Positions 35,340 to 44,771 of a stretch of 64,000 nt of DNA are shown piece by piece. The stretch's first letter is position 1. The number at the start of each line of letters is the position of its first letter. The notes beneath the pieces were generated by a model. The model saw only the letters and a list, made by a program, of their open reading frames with translations, did not search any database and had not been told where the DNA came from. The position numbers and the translations under genes are program-made. Origin of the DNA: Acinetobacter silvestris (GTDB lineage: Bacteria; Pseudomonadota; Gammaproteobacteria; Pseudomonadales; Moraxellaceae); assembly GCF_002135235.1 (NCBI RefSeq), contig NZ_NEGB01000003.1:124001-188000 (forward strand), written 5' to 3'.

Positions 35340-37289
35340 TTATCCTGCTTTGACGATGTATAAGAATGCAATATTTTTGACTCGGTTTTCCGATGCTGTC
35401 GGCACTTGATTTGCTGCATTGAATGAAATGGATGCGGCAGCACGTTGTGAGCCTGCACCACCTGAAACAGTTACACCTTGGGTAAATGACAATGCACCAT
35501 CAGATCCTGAACCACCATCATTTCGAAACGACCCTACTGTTCCACTAATATTTCGAATTGCATCCCCTTGCTCACTTAATATTGTTCGCCCATAGTCAAT
35601 TCCACGACCATTGTCTAAACCACGAACCGACTGCGCTCGCATGTCAGGCAGCACTGAACCATAAAGCGCAAATAGTTTGGGATATGTCCATTGTGAGATT
35701 GATTGTCCCATCATGACTAAAAAACCATTGGGTGCAACAGTTGAGGGATATGGAATAGGTGAATAGAGTAGAACGTCTAAATCACCACCTGACAATACGC
35801 ATGAAGCATTGGCAGAACCATCAAAGTTAAATGCGCCCGTGACTGCACCCGAAAAGCTGATTGTACGAGCTGTTTGAAGTTTGGTTGCTGATGGTGCTAT
35901 ACCTTGAACATTACCTGTACCGCCATTCGAAGTTGGTAGTGGAATATAACCAGATGTGCCATCATAACAACCCCAATTTGTTGCATTCACATACAAATAT
36001 TTGCCAGATGCATTGCGCAGTACTGCTTCTGCGGATGAAGTAACAAAAGCTCCTGTTGTGTTTATATTTCCTGTAAAAAATTCATTATCTGTATAAGCTA
36101 ATCGCCTTCCAACACCCCAATTTTCTGCACCATACTCAGGTTGATAATGCCAAACACCTTGCCCATTTTTACCTAAGAATAATCCGTTTTTATTGCCACC
36201 TGATGCATCTGAATACCCATTGAATGCTAAGAAATCGCCATAAGAAGCTCCACCTTGACCCGTTTCAAGCCCCGACTTACTGACAAAATAACTGGTTACA
36301 CCTCGGAGTATATTTTTTGCTGATGGATTTCTGCTATCTGTGGTTTGTAAGGTGATTGCTTTGTCAGCCGTACCACCAGCCTTATCAAGCTTGGTATCTT
36401 GTAATACTTTACCTTGAGCTGCTGTGAGTGCCTTGGTTGAATCGTTTGTAAGTAAATCATTAACCAATTGCACTACACCTGTTTGAGTGGTGGATGCTGA
36501 ACGAATGGCTTGTTGTGAAATAGCGGTAATTTGGCCTTTGGCATTGACTGAAATAGTGGGGATTTGAATAGTTGAACTATATGTTCCCTCAACAACACCT
36601 GAATTGGCCAGTGTAATTAGACATGAAGTATTTGCAGAGCCGTCAAAATTAAATGAACCAGTCGCAGCCCCCGAAAAACTAATGATACGTACGATTTCTA
36701 ATTTCGATGCTGAAACGGCATTCGCATTTTTATCAAGCTTAGAGTCTTGTAATGCTTTACCTTGAGCTGCAGATAACGGTTTTTTAGCATCATTGGTGGT
36801 TAAGTTATCAATGATTTCATTTCGTGGAATATAGTTTTCATTTACCCATTTTTGTGAAGCATAAATCAGGGATTCATCTAGAGTAATAGCGACAACATTG
36901 CCGTCCCTAACATCTTGAGTGAACTTGAGACGATATTCACTGACCCCAGTGGGATCTGCTACTTTTTCAAAAGGGGCATGTGAACCATGCGAAATCAGTT
37001 TACCACCTGCAATGATCCCCATTTCGCGTACCCAAAACCCACCGATGTTGGATGGGATAATGGTTTCTATAATGATCCAATTTGCAATGGTCGGATGTCG
37101 CTCATATTTTGTAACTGGCTGGCGATGCACTTCACGAACCAATGTTGAGCGTGTTTTTGTTGGTGTTGGTACAGCACCATTACCATCACCAAAAGCAATA
37201 TGAGTAATATCTAACTTGGTATTTGTTGCAATCGCATTGGCGATTTCTGCATCACCCACATTGGTGGTGACATTATAATAATCTGGCAT
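35340..37289 (-). CDS. H: Tail fibre protein (gpH)
   Basis: 649 aa from ATG 37289 (MPDYYNVTTNVGDAEIANAI), just after the I stop. The N-terminal DUF3751-like attachment domain (GGFWVREMGIIAGGKLISHG) is followed by repeated units: LTNDSTKALTAAQGKVLQDT / TTNDAKKPLSAAQGKALQDS and two copies of ISFSGAxTGxFNFDGSANxS. The C-terminus is a collar-like fold (WTYPKLFALYGSVLPDMRAQ, SVRGLDNGRG). It determines host binding. Confidence 0.88.
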   Translation of the reverse strand: MPDYYNVTTNVGDAEIANAIATNTKLDITHIAFGDGNGAVPTPTKTRSTLVREVHRQPVTKYERHPTIANWIIIETIIPSNIGGFWVREMGIIAGGKLISHGSHAPFEKVADPTGVSEYRLKFTQDVRDGNVVAITLDESLIYASQKWVNENYIPRNEIIDNLTTNDAKKPLSAAQGKALQDSKLDKNANAVSASKLEIVRIISFSGAATGSFNFDGSANTSCLITLANSGVVEGTYSSTIQIPTISVNAKGQITAISQQAIRSASTTQTGVVQLVNDLLTNDSTKALTAAQGKVLQDTKLDKAGGTADKAITLQTTDSRNPSAKNILRGVTSYFVSKSGLETGQGGASYGDFLAFNGYSDASGGNKNGLFLGKNGQGVWHYQPEYGAENWGVGRRLAYTDNEFFTGNINTTGAFVTSSAEAVLRNASGKYLYVNATNWGCYDGTSGYIPLPTSNGGTGNVQGIAPSATKLQTARTISFSGAVTGAFNFDGSANASCVLSGGDLDVLLYSPIPYPSTVAPNGFLVMMGQSISQWTYPKLFALYGSVLPDMRAQSVRGLDNGRGIDYGRTILSEQGDAIRNISGTVGSFRNDGGSGSDGALSFTQGVTVSGGAGSQRAAASISFNAANQVPTASENRVKNIAFLYIVKAG

Positions 37290-37291
37290 TG

Positions 37292-37822
37292 TTAATTTCT
37301 CGGCAGACTTGAAAATGTGAGTGCACACTGATGTACCAGCGTGTTTTGAATAGGCAGAATTGGATTTGAAGTAATGGAAAGCTGCGCTAAATGCCGAGAT
37401 GCTGATTTTGCATCTGTGACCAAGCGACGAACTTCATAATAAATTTCAGCCGTGAGACTTTTCCCCACGAGATCCAATTCAAGGTTGAAGGTTCCGGGTG
37501 TTAAATTGGGTGTAGCTTTGAACCATTCGATTAGTTTTACCTCATAGCCAAAGGGTTCTAATGCCCGTTTGATGGCAGCAGCCGTTCCTTTAATTTTGTG
37601 CTGTTCTTTTGATGCCTTAATCACTTGTCGTTTAAGTGGCTCTTGCCAAGCATCATCCCAATAATCGACTGACCGCTGCCATGCGATGAAGGGTAAAAAT
37701 TGTGCTGGAACATGATCGATATCACGGACAATTCGAATGGACTGAAGATCAAATGCAGCTTGATTAGTTTCGACAAGATTACGTTCAAGTTGGGTTGAAT
37801 TTGGTGGCAATAATGATTTCAT
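37292..37822 (-). CDS. I: P2 gpI-like tail protein
   Basis: 176 aa from ATG 37822 (ATGA overlap with J): MKSLLPPNSTQLERNLVETN, PFIAWQRSVDYWDDAWQEPL. P2 gpI has about the same length. Baseplate wedge component that anchors fibres. Confidence 0.92.
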   Translation of the reverse strand: MKSLLPPNSTQLERNLVETNQAAFDLQSIRIVRDIDHVPAQFLPFIAWQRSVDYWDDAWQEPLKRQVIKASKEQHKIKGTAAAIKRALEPFGYEVKLIEWFKATPNLTPGTFNLELDLVGKSLTAEIYYEVRRLVTDAKSASRHLAQLSITSNPILPIQNTLVHQCALTFSSLPRN

Positions 37823-38736
37823 TCTGTGCCCCCAATACTGATGTTCTTTGCGGTACAAAAGGCATGGTGATAATCATCAATTTCGATGTCTGCCATAGGT
37901 GAGTCAATCACAACACGGCTGATCCCATCGACATGCAAGGCTGCATAAAGTGCAGATAAGCGAACACTTGAACCATTTTTGATGGTTTTTTGGATATAGC
38001 TATCTATTCGAATATTGGCTGCATCGAGAAGTAATGAATCTTCAGCATTTTTACCGACAAACAGTCGCGCACGGATTTGATAGTTTTGGGCAATGCTGGA
38101 ACGAACCGTAGGACGATCACAGACTGGACGTACTTCTTCTGGATCTAGAGCTTTCTGAACAATGGCCACCAATTCTTCGGTTGCTTCTGCATTGGCACTA
38201 TCGATCTGTGAAATTAAAATATCGAGTAAAAAAGGTTGAGCTGGATCTGACCTAACTTTGATGCCATGTACCCGACCATCGGCACTTAAAGTGAAAAATT
38301 TATAGGCATTGATTGAACCGGCTGTATTTAAACTATCCCAACTGAGTAAGCATCGCTCTTTGAGTCTTTCATCTGATTCATAAATTGCTGGAAGGGGTGG
38401 AACTACAGAATTATCTGCAGGTGCAATAATTAGTCTGATAAGTCCATATTCAGTTAAAGCTAGATGATCAAGGTCAGATCCACTTGCATAGGCGAGCAAT
38501 AATGAACGTACATCGGCATTGCATTTATTGATATAGAGCAATTCTAAGTAGGCATTTTCTTGAAGAATCTTTACAACTGGATCTGATTCACGATTAAGAA
38601 TATTTCGCACTGATTCTTGTTCACTTGCTTCATGTAAAGCAATAAATTTTTCTTTTCGAATTTTATAAATAGTATCAAAATCAATCTCTTGAATAAGATC
38701 TGGAATGGGTAATTGAGAAAAGTCGACTGTACTCAT
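37819..38736 (-). CDS. J: Baseplate protein J
   Basis: 305 aa: MSTVDFSQLPIPDLIQEIDF, LELLYINKCNADVRSLLLAY, ASGSDLDHLALTEYGLIRLI match gpJ, a baseplate edge protein. ATGA overlap with W. Confidence 0.94.
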   Translation of the reverse strand: MSTVDFSQLPIPDLIQEIDFDTIYKIRKEKFIALHEASEQESVRNILNRESDPVVKILQENAYLELLYINKCNADVRSLLLAYASGSDLDHLALTEYGLIRLIIAPADNSVVPPLPAIYESDERLKERCLLSWDSLNTAGSINAYKFFTLSADGRVHGIKVRSDPAQPFLLDILISQIDSANAEATEELVAIVQKALDPEEVRPVCDRPTVRSSIAQNYQIRARLFVGKNAEDSLLLDAANIRIDSYIQKTIKNGSSVRLSALYAALHVDGISRVVIDSPMADIEIDDYHHAFCTAKNISIGGTE

Positions 38737-39083
38737 GAGATGGCACCGAAATTAAGTGGAGTGCTTAAAGAGTCTTTTTGATTGCTATCAATCCAGATGT
38801 ATTCAAGATCCAGAATAAAAGATCCTAGTTTTTCAGAATTACTAATAAATATATATTCAATATAAATTCGGTCTTCAAACTGAATTAAAGCCAGTGCAGA
38901 AGCAGCAATGAGCTGCATACGATTAATTTCATTGAAAGGCGAATCAATCAAAGAAAACAAATGAGATCCATAGTGTCGTCGCATGACTCTTGAACCAATC
39001 GGTGTTGTTAAAATGTCATTGATGCTTTGTTTAACATGTTCTTTTTCATCAGAAAGACTTAAACCAGTTTTGGAAGACATCAT
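38733..39083 (-). CDS. W: Baseplate protein W
   Basis: 116 aa of the gp25/gpW lysozyme-like fold: VKQSINDILTTPIGSRVMRR HYGSHLF, split here, and SPFNEINRMQLIAASALALI. Overlaps V by ATGATG. Confidence 0.93.
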   Translation of the reverse strand: MMSSKTGLSLSDEKEHVKQSINDILTTPIGSRVMRRHYGSHLFSLIDSPFNEINRMQLIAASALALIQFEDRIYIEYIFISNSEKLGSFILDLEYIWIDSNQKDSLSTPLNFGAIS

Positions 39084-39634
39084 GGAATTGGGACTCCTGA
39101 ATTTTCACTACCACCTTTTACACCTGATGTTTTGTGTTTTTTCAATGAGATTTCCCCGGCTTTTACATCTGCCCCTGTGGAAATATCTTGATCTGCAGTA
39201 ATGGTTTTTGTGACATGCAATGTCCCTTCAATGGTGACATTTGCAACAATATTGGCTGTCCCACCAGAAGGAAGTACAGCTGATAATTGATGGGATGAAA
39301 CATCGTATGCAATGACACAGCCATCAGCAAACATGCGGATTTTTTGATTTAAATCATCGGATGGGGCAGGGTGTTCATCGTTATAAAATCCGAACATGAC
39401 AAAGCTGGCTTGACCAATATCACCACATGGAGAAATGACAACACATTCTTCATTTATCGATGGCATATCCCAAGTTGAATCTTTTCCAGAACGAATATTG
39501 AGACAACGGATTTCTGGCGTATCAATATCGCCTAAATTAACGATGACACGTGGAATGGGTTTGGTTGGATTAATACTCTTGATTGTTCCAAACCGAACTA
39601 TATTTTCAAGACGTCGATTATTGTCAGCACTCAT
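39080..39634 (-). CDS. V: Baseplate spike protein V
   Basis: 184 aa from ATG 39634. NIVRFGTIKSINPTKPIPRV (OB fold), ECVVISPCGDIGQASFVMFG and a C-terminal needle (ITADQDISTGADVKAGEISL, KKHKTSGVKGG). The TTG six codons earlier is rejected. It punctures the outer membrane. Confidence 0.92.
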   Translation of the reverse strand: MSADNNRRLENIVRFGTIKSINPTKPIPRVIVNLGDIDTPEIRCLNIRSGKDSTWDMPSINEECVVISPCGDIGQASFVMFGFYNDEHPAPSDDLNQKIRMFADGCVIAYDVSSHQLSAVLPSGGTANIVANVTIEGTLHVTKTITADQDISTGADVKAGEISLKKHKTSGVKGGSENSGVPIP

Positions 39635-39678
39635 GCCAACACTGTGCGTCAAAGTTTTTTTGTTTTCAGCTTTTTAGG

Positions 39679-39702
39679 ATTGTATAAAGCTATTTTCACA
39701 AT
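39679..39702 (-). promoter_or_regulatory. Late activator dyad upstream of V (PV)
   Basis: ATTGTATAAAG-CTA-TTTTCACAAT on the plus strand, a dyad that starts and ends with ATTGT/ACAAT. It is nearly the same as the site at 45678 and precedes the V-W-J-I-H-G operon, where P2 has an Ogr-dependent promoter. Confidence 0.68.
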
Positions 39703-39711
39703 CTATGACGA

Positions 39712-40161
39712 TTAAATATTGATATGTTTTAAGAAAGAGTCTTCTATTAATTTTATATCTTGATCGGTAAAACCTAAAAGTTCACGTTTTGGATAAATGA
39801 CATTTGGTGCGTTACGTTCAGCACGATCTTTTAGACCACGTTGATGTACATCTGCAATTCGAGCGATACGACCAACAAATCCAATAGCAATGGTGTCAGG
39901 ATTACTTAAAATTTTTAAATTTGTATTTGATTTTAATTTAGTGAACATTTTCTTTTTGATTTTACCTTTTTGTTCACGCAATCGTTTACGCCTAGGAACA
40001 TAAGAAGAACCATCAGGATTTTGCTGTGATGTAATCCTTTTTTTCTGATTTTCTCTTAAATCACGACCAATTTTTTTTGCAAGTTTTGAGCGTTCACCGA
40101 TCGACAGCCGCTGCAATAACGGCTGCAAATAGTTAGCAAGATGTTCAATGTTTTGACTCAT
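39712..40161 (-). CDS. S: Tail completion protein S (virion morphogenesis)
   Basis: 149 aa: LQPLLQRLSIGERSKLAKKI GRDLRENQKKRI (two pieces), NPDGSSYVPRRKRLREQKGK, typical of gpS. It ends the O-to-S operon. Confidence 0.93.
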   Translation of the reverse strand: MSQNIEHLANYLQPLLQRLSIGERSKLAKKIGRDLRENQKKRITSQQNPDGSSYVPRRKRLREQKGKIKKKMFTKLKSNTNLKILSNPDTIAIGFVGRIARIADVHQRGLKDRAERNAPNVIYPKRELLGFTDQDIKLIEDSFLKHINI

Positions 40162-40685
40162 GGATTTTTACCTGTTGGTGGCATATCCAATGACCAACCT
40201 AATTTATCAGCAGTAGTCCATGACGTTAGTTCATTACCTGATGAATCCAAAATGGTGAATTCTGTTGGTGGATCAAATGGTGTGTACTGTGGTTCAGAAG
40301 GATAAGACAGTTCTAGTTTTCCTTCATCATTCTTTTTCACAATGACTCGTTCAGTCAATGGAATTTGAAAGTTGATATCGTATTTGCTGTTATCAATTAA
40401 CTCTGCTTCAAATGTAATTGCCTTTTTACTTTTTTCAACATTGGCCATGAGCTCAGATTGATGTTCAGCAATCCATGTAAACAGTACGACCCCTATGACA
40501 TCAACATCACCAGAATAATCAGTAATGGTTAAGTCTAAGATATAGGACATTTCAAAACTATAACCACTGGCCATAGTGCTGCGTAAATTTCCATTATTCG
40601 TAAATATGAGTAAACGATCCTGATCTGGACTCAGATCAGGAATTGCAGTCAGTAAATATTCTCTTAGATGATTTGGTTTCTTCAT
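40158..40685 (-). CDS. R: Tail completion protein R
   Basis: 175 aa: MKKPNHLREYLLTAIPDLSP, YSFEMSYILDLTITDYSGDV, WIAEHQSELMAN match gpR. ATGA overlaps on both sides. Confidence 0.93.
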   Translation of the reverse strand: MKKPNHLREYLLTAIPDLSPDQDRLLIFTNNGNLRSTMASGYSFEMSYILDLTITDYSGDVDVIGVVLFTWIAEHQSELMANVEKSKKAITFEAELIDNSKYDINFQIPLTERVIVKKNDEGKLELSYPSEPQYTPFDPPTEFTILDSSGNELTSWTTADKLGWSLDMPPTGKNP

Positions 40686-41539
40686 GCTGCTTTAGAACTC
40701 TGATAACTTGGATCAAGCCGGTTCATTACACGTAAAAACTTGGTGTCATAACCCAATTTTTTGTAGTTTTTGCCGTTATATAGGCTGAAAACCACATGCC
40801 AATTCTCTTGGCGTAGTGCATCGATGAGCTTCCAATGCTTATCATCAATTTCACCTGACTTGGTTTCACAGTAGCGAAGGAAGGCTTCAAATTGCAGACT
40901 TTCATTTTGTTCATGTTGAGCTACAAATTCTTGAACAGATGGATAACCTAATGCTTTCCAGTTTTCACCCATGAGCTGAAAACGTCCCCAACTTGCTGAT
41001 TGTAAAGCACACTCAATATCAAGCTGTTTAGCTTGACTTAAACGTGTATATTCAGCACTACCTCCGTGATAGCCACCAGTTTTTGTATTGACAATATTGG
41101 GGTGATTGGCCATGAGCTGATTTGCTTTAACTTTTCCAAATTTTTGTACTAAATAAAAATACATGCGATGGCGTTCAAACAAAATTTTAGGTTTACCAAT
41201 GTCTAGAAAGCCGGTACCCATAGTTTCAACTTCAGCAATCGCTTTAATTACAGTGACTGGTACACCGATTCGTTTAGCTCCTGCGACCAAATCACTTTCT
41301 TTTAAAAGCTTATTGGTATTTTCACCACGTAATGCTTTTAACGTAGCATCACCAACAAGACCATCAACTTTTAAGTTTTGTTTTTTCTGAAATTGAATAA
41401 CGGCATATTCGGTATTTTCACCAAAATCACCATCAATACTGATGGGCTTTTTGTTGCGTCCAGTGATGCCATGTTTAGTTAGCAATTTTTGCAACTCAAT
41501 GACAGCAGATCCTTTTGATCCTTCTTTTAAAATATTCAT
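40682..41539 (-). CDS. Endolysin: PG-binding plus N-acetylmuramidase
   Basis: 285 aa. The N-terminal peptidoglycan-binding domain (GSKGSAVIELQKLLTKHGIT, SIDGDFGENTEYAVIQFQKK) is followed by an N-acetylmuramidase domain with AIAEVETMG, PKILFERHRMYFY, ASWGRFQLMGENWKALGYPS. It has no signal peptide, so it depends on the adjacent holins. Confidence 0.92.
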   Translation of the reverse strand: MNILKEGSKGSAVIELQKLLTKHGITGRNKKPISIDGDFGENTEYAVIQFQKKQNLKVDGLVGDATLKALRGENTNKLLKESDLVAGAKRIGVPVTVIKAIAEVETMGTGFLDIGKPKILFERHRMYFYLVQKFGKVKANQLMANHPNIVNTKTGGYHGGSAEYTRLSQAKQLDIECALQSASWGRFQLMGENWKALGYPSVQEFVAQHEQNESLQFEAFLRYCETKSGEIDDKHWKLIDALRQENWHVVFSLYNGKNYKKLGYDTKFLRVMNRLDPSYQSSKAA

Positions 41540-41829
41540 GGGGTACTCCTTAACATTGAAACAACATTGCCTTTACTGCGAAAAATAAACATGGCCAAGA
41601 ACATGGCAAGCACGGCATCCCAGATCGTGACTGGATCTTTGATGAAAATAATATGCAGACTTTGGGCAAGAAATGCCCCGATTAGAATTGCTGCAAATAA
41701 TCGAAATAGGCAAGACTGTTTGTACAAATGGTCAAAACACAAAATACGAAAGGCACATGCCACATAACAAAGTACAGCAATAGCTGAAAAGATTATTTGT
41801 GCCAAAGGTGAAAGCAAAAGTGGCATCAT
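41536..41829 (-). CDS. Holin, 3-TM type
   Basis: 97 aa with three hydrophobic segments (SPLAQIIFSAIAVLCYVACA; LFRLFAAILIGAFLAQSLHI; WDAVLAMFLAMFIF), as in the putative 3TM holin family. Directly upstream of, and overlapping, the endolysin. Confidence 0.8.
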   Translation of the reverse strand: MMPLLLSPLAQIIFSAIAVLCYVACAFRILCFDHLYKQSCLFRLFAAILIGAFLAQSLHIIFIKDPVTIWDAVLAMFLAMFIFRSKGNVVSMLRSTP

Positions 41830-42221
41830 TTTTTATTTGACTCCTTGCCAAAGGTATTGGAGAGAGCATTGAAAAATTTCGATGTGGTTTGGAAAATTTC
41901 ATTCAATGTTGATTTGTTTACCCACTGCATAATTTTGACCAAAAGTGGCAGGGCAAACATACTTGTGAAACAAGCAATTACGGTATGGCTATTAATACCG
42001 GTTCGATTCGAAACTTCAGGTGCAAGTGCATAACCCAATGCGATAGATAACATCAGTGAACAAATACGTTTTCCATAATTTAATGACACTTGGGTATACG
42101 CTAAAAATGCTGCACCAATTACGGCACCAAACAATGCATCACCATTCACAAATGGAAGGAGTGATACCAAGCCTGCAGAAGCGGTAATTGCGACAGTGGT
42201 TGATGTGGTTGGTTCAGCCAT
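41826..42221 (-). CDS. Putative second holin / antiholin
   Basis: 131 aa from ATG 42221 (MAEPTTSTTVAITASAGLVS). Three to four hydrophobic helices and a basic tail (FGKESNKK). Its location between X and the 3TM holin is that of P2 gene Y (holin). Confidence 0.75.
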   Translation of the reverse strand: MAEPTTSTTVAITASAGLVSLLPFVNGDALFGAVIGAAFLAYTQVSLNYGKRICSLMLSIALGYALAPEVSNRTGINSHTVIACFTSMFALPLLVKIMQWVNKSTLNEIFQTTSKFFNALSNTFGKESNKK

Positions 42222-42232
42222 ATTTTTTGTTC

Positions 42233-42442
42233 TCAATCCCAAAGCTGAATGCTTTGCGTTTTATTTTGTTGTGTAGGAATTTCAGGTAATTGGACTTTTG
42301 TACCCATTGGGAGAAATGGACCAAACTCAGATAGATGTTGATTTGCTTCAAGCACGTTTTCAACAACACCAGAACTGCGTCCATAATTACGCCAGCAAAT
42401 GGCATCTACTGTGTCGTGTTGAAGGGCATAAATAGTTTTCAC
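42233..42442 (-). CDS. X: Tail protein X
   Basis: 69 aa: HDTVDAICWRNYGRSSGVVE, then NVLEANQHLSEFGPFLPMGT is the LysM-like gpX fold, near the P2 length. Confidence 0.94.
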   Translation of the reverse strand: MKTIYALQHDTVDAICWRNYGRSSGVVENVLEANQHLSEFGPFLPMGTKVQLPEIPTQQNKTQSIQLWD

Positions 42443-42913
42443 TTAAACTAATTCCACATTTAAACGACGTACTTTTTTTAGATCACGAATCGCAAATCGT
42501 AGATCACGTTTGTAATCATCAATTGTTGGTATAAGTTCATCGGCTTTTTGGCCACCGTTATTTGTGGTGTCATAGGCCCGATATTTTTCATTGAGTTCTG
42601 CACCGACAGAAGCTGCTACTGCTCGAAAATACAAAACTTCGGTAATTGGCTTTTCAATGCCACCAGTGGTGATTTTCTTTGGACTAATTTCAGCAAGTGA
42701 TGCTGCTTTTAAAGTGAGTGATTCAAGCTGATCATTGACTTCAATGATTGCAGACTCAATTGCAGGAACTAAACGTTGATTGGTGATGCTGCTGTCAAAG
42801 CGCAATGCTTCACGAATTGCTTTTGATGATATGCCAGGGAAAAATTCGTCACTGGTGATGACAACGTCTTCATTGTTACGGTTGCCGTTTGCAATTAATC
42901 CAGTCATTGTCAT
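42443..42913 (-). CDS. L: Head completion protein L
   Basis: 156 aa: DEFFPGISSKAIREALRFDS and RYLAV-like text YFRAVAASVGAELNEKYRAY DTTNNG (two pieces) match gpL. It directly abuts X. Confidence 0.93.
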   Translation of the reverse strand: MTMTGLIANGNRNNEDVVITSDEFFPGISSKAIREALRFDSSITNQRLVPAIESAIIEVNDQLESLTLKAASLAEISPKKITTGGIEKPITEVLYFRAVAASVGAELNEKYRAYDTTNNGGQKADELIPTIDDYKRDLRFAIRDLKKVRRLNVELV

Positions 42914-43009
42914 TCTCGAATAGTTGAGGGGTGGAGAGCTGATTCAGTGATTGCACATAAAATGGCATTACATCATCAGTTCTGCCCCTCGGTTGGCGCG
43001 GGGCACTCT

Positions 43010-43756
43010 TTAAGTTGATTTCAAAAGCAGGTTGCCCTGATCATCAACAATTTGGGAACCATCTGTAGTTGATACAGTTGTGTCATGTTCTTCTGACTGT
43101 TTTTTAAATAATTTTTCAGCTTTCTGAAAGTCTTGTTTACCACCACAATTTTCATGCTTTTCAATGGCAGCTTTTAAGGCAGCAACTGCAAGTGAACTTT
43201 GTTCAAGATGTAAATAAGTACGACCCATTGCCAGTAATAATTTGGCACGTACTTCATCAGGCATGTCCGATTTGGCAGTTATTTTTTGGGCTTTTTCTAA
43301 AATATCTAATGGAAAAACTTCACTTGCTTTGTAGGCAATACGTGCTGCATTGCCAATTTCTTCAGCAATAATGGTTGCCGTATTTCTGCTAAATGAATCT
43401 GGCATTTTAAGTTCATGCTGAAGTGCATATTCAGCAAGGTTCAAACCTTCAGAAAACTCGGCACAGTCAAAACACCAAAGCATGATGGTAGTAATCACTT
43501 CATCCTGTTCGACTTTAAACCCTGATTCAATAACACCTCTTACATAAGGCATATGCTTCGGAATAAGCAGGGCTTTGGCCTTGGCACGTTCAGTTTGTGA
43601 CTGAATTGAACGTAAGACATGGATGTCATTTTTTAGTTCAGTAAGTTGTAATAAGTAGACGCTCGCGTCTGGACGCACACCACCAAATTCATCAGCTTTA
43701 GCAGCTTCTTTTGCTGCTAAAGCATTCAGGCGGTGTCGTCGAGCTGGACTCAACAT
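43010..43756 (-). CDS. M: Terminase small subunit M
   Basis: 248 aa beginning MLSPARRHRLNALAAKEAAK, with MPYVRGVIESGFKVEQDEVI and TTIMLWCFDCAEFSEGLNLA. Endonuclease subunit of the P2-type terminase. Confidence 0.94.
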   Translation of the reverse strand: MLSPARRHRLNALAAKEAAKADEFGGVRPDASVYLLQLTELKNDIHVLRSIQSQTERAKAKALLIPKHMPYVRGVIESGFKVEQDEVITTIMLWCFDCAEFSEGLNLAEYALQHELKMPDSFSRNTATIIAEEIGNAARIAYKASEVFPLDILEKAQKITAKSDMPDEVRAKLLLAMGRTYLHLEQSSLAVAALKAAIEKHENCGGKQDFQKAEKLFKKQSEEHDTTVSTTDGSQIVDDQGNLLLKST

Positions 43757-43767
43757 AAATCACCTGA

Positions 43768-44757
43768 TTATTGGATGGTAATACCTTCAACTAAAGCCAC
43801 TTTTTCATAGGCTTCAATCACGTATGCTTCATTTGAAGATTGATAATCTTCAATTCGATTTTTATTTGGTTTTTCTTGAATATGACGACGTTTTGCATCT
43901 TTCTGATAGTAGATTGAAAGATTGTCAAAAGAGGTGATTAACATTGCATTGTCGGGAAAGTGTGGAACACGTGCTGCAGGTAAACCACCAATTTGCTTCT
44001 GACTTAACAGAATCTGACCCGCCAAAGTATTTTGGTTATCAGCAGCATCATTCACGATTGGAAAGTTTTTGTCTGCCAACAATGAACGACCACAAATAAC
44101 CACCAAATCAGTATCGTCTTGATGCACTTCATCAATCAATTCATTGACCGCATCAACTACAAGCGCATCTAAGTTTTTGTATGTTCCCGTTGTACCGACG
44201 GTTACAGGTTTCATCACACGTTCCGCAGCATTGACACGAATTTTTTGCAGCCAACCAATATTCACGTCTTGAAGTTTTGGATTGGCTGTACGATCAGTCG
44301 TCTCTGCCACAGAAGTACCATTAAAACCAATCATAATACGGTCTAATGCAATGGCTTTGGCTACAGCTGCAGTCCAACGGGTATGGAAGTCGGCAAATAC
44401 AGCCCAAGCATCTAATTTCACATACGTAATTGCGACATCAAAGTTGGTTTGCTTACATTCGTATTTATCTGCACTAAAACCTGTTGGATCTGTTGGTGAA
44501 CGTTCACCTGATCCGGATGTATCAGTACGTCCAGCAATGGTTGAATTTACCGATAGACCAATCGCTTCACCAGTTTGATTAATCACACCAATAATATTAA
44601 TTTTTCCAAGAAATTCGCTTGAGGCTTGGACTTTTTCTTCCATTTTTTGTGATGGAACCGGTGCAATCGTAAATTGTACATTTACTGCTTCTACACCATT
44701 AATTTCAGCCAGTTTGTTTAGGCTGTGATTAAACTTTTTACGGGTATCGTTACGCAT
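43768..44757 (-). CDS. N: Major capsid protein N
   Basis: 329 aa from ATG 44757 (MRNDTRKKFNHSLNKLAEIN); the TTG at 44778 lies inside O and is rejected. SADKYECKQTNFDVAITYVK and DRIMIGFNGTSVAETTDRTA NPKLQDVNIGWLQKIR, given in two pieces, are characteristic of gpN. Confidence 0.95.
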   Translation of the reverse strand: MRNDTRKKFNHSLNKLAEINGVEAVNVQFTIAPVPSQKMEEKVQASSEFLGKINIIGVINQTGEAIGLSVNSTIAGRTDTSGSGERSPTDPTGFSADKYECKQTNFDVAITYVKLDAWAVFADFHTRWTAAVAKAIALDRIMIGFNGTSVAETTDRTANPKLQDVNIGWLQKIRVNAAERVMKPVTVGTTGTYKNLDALVVDAVNELIDEVHQDDTDLVVICGRSLLADKNFPIVNDAADNQNTLAGQILLSQKQIGGLPAARVPHFPDNAMLITSFDNLSIYYQKDAKRRHIQEKPNKNRIEDYQSSNEAYVIEAYEKVALVEGITIQ

Positions 44758-44771
44758 TTTTTTCTCGCTTA

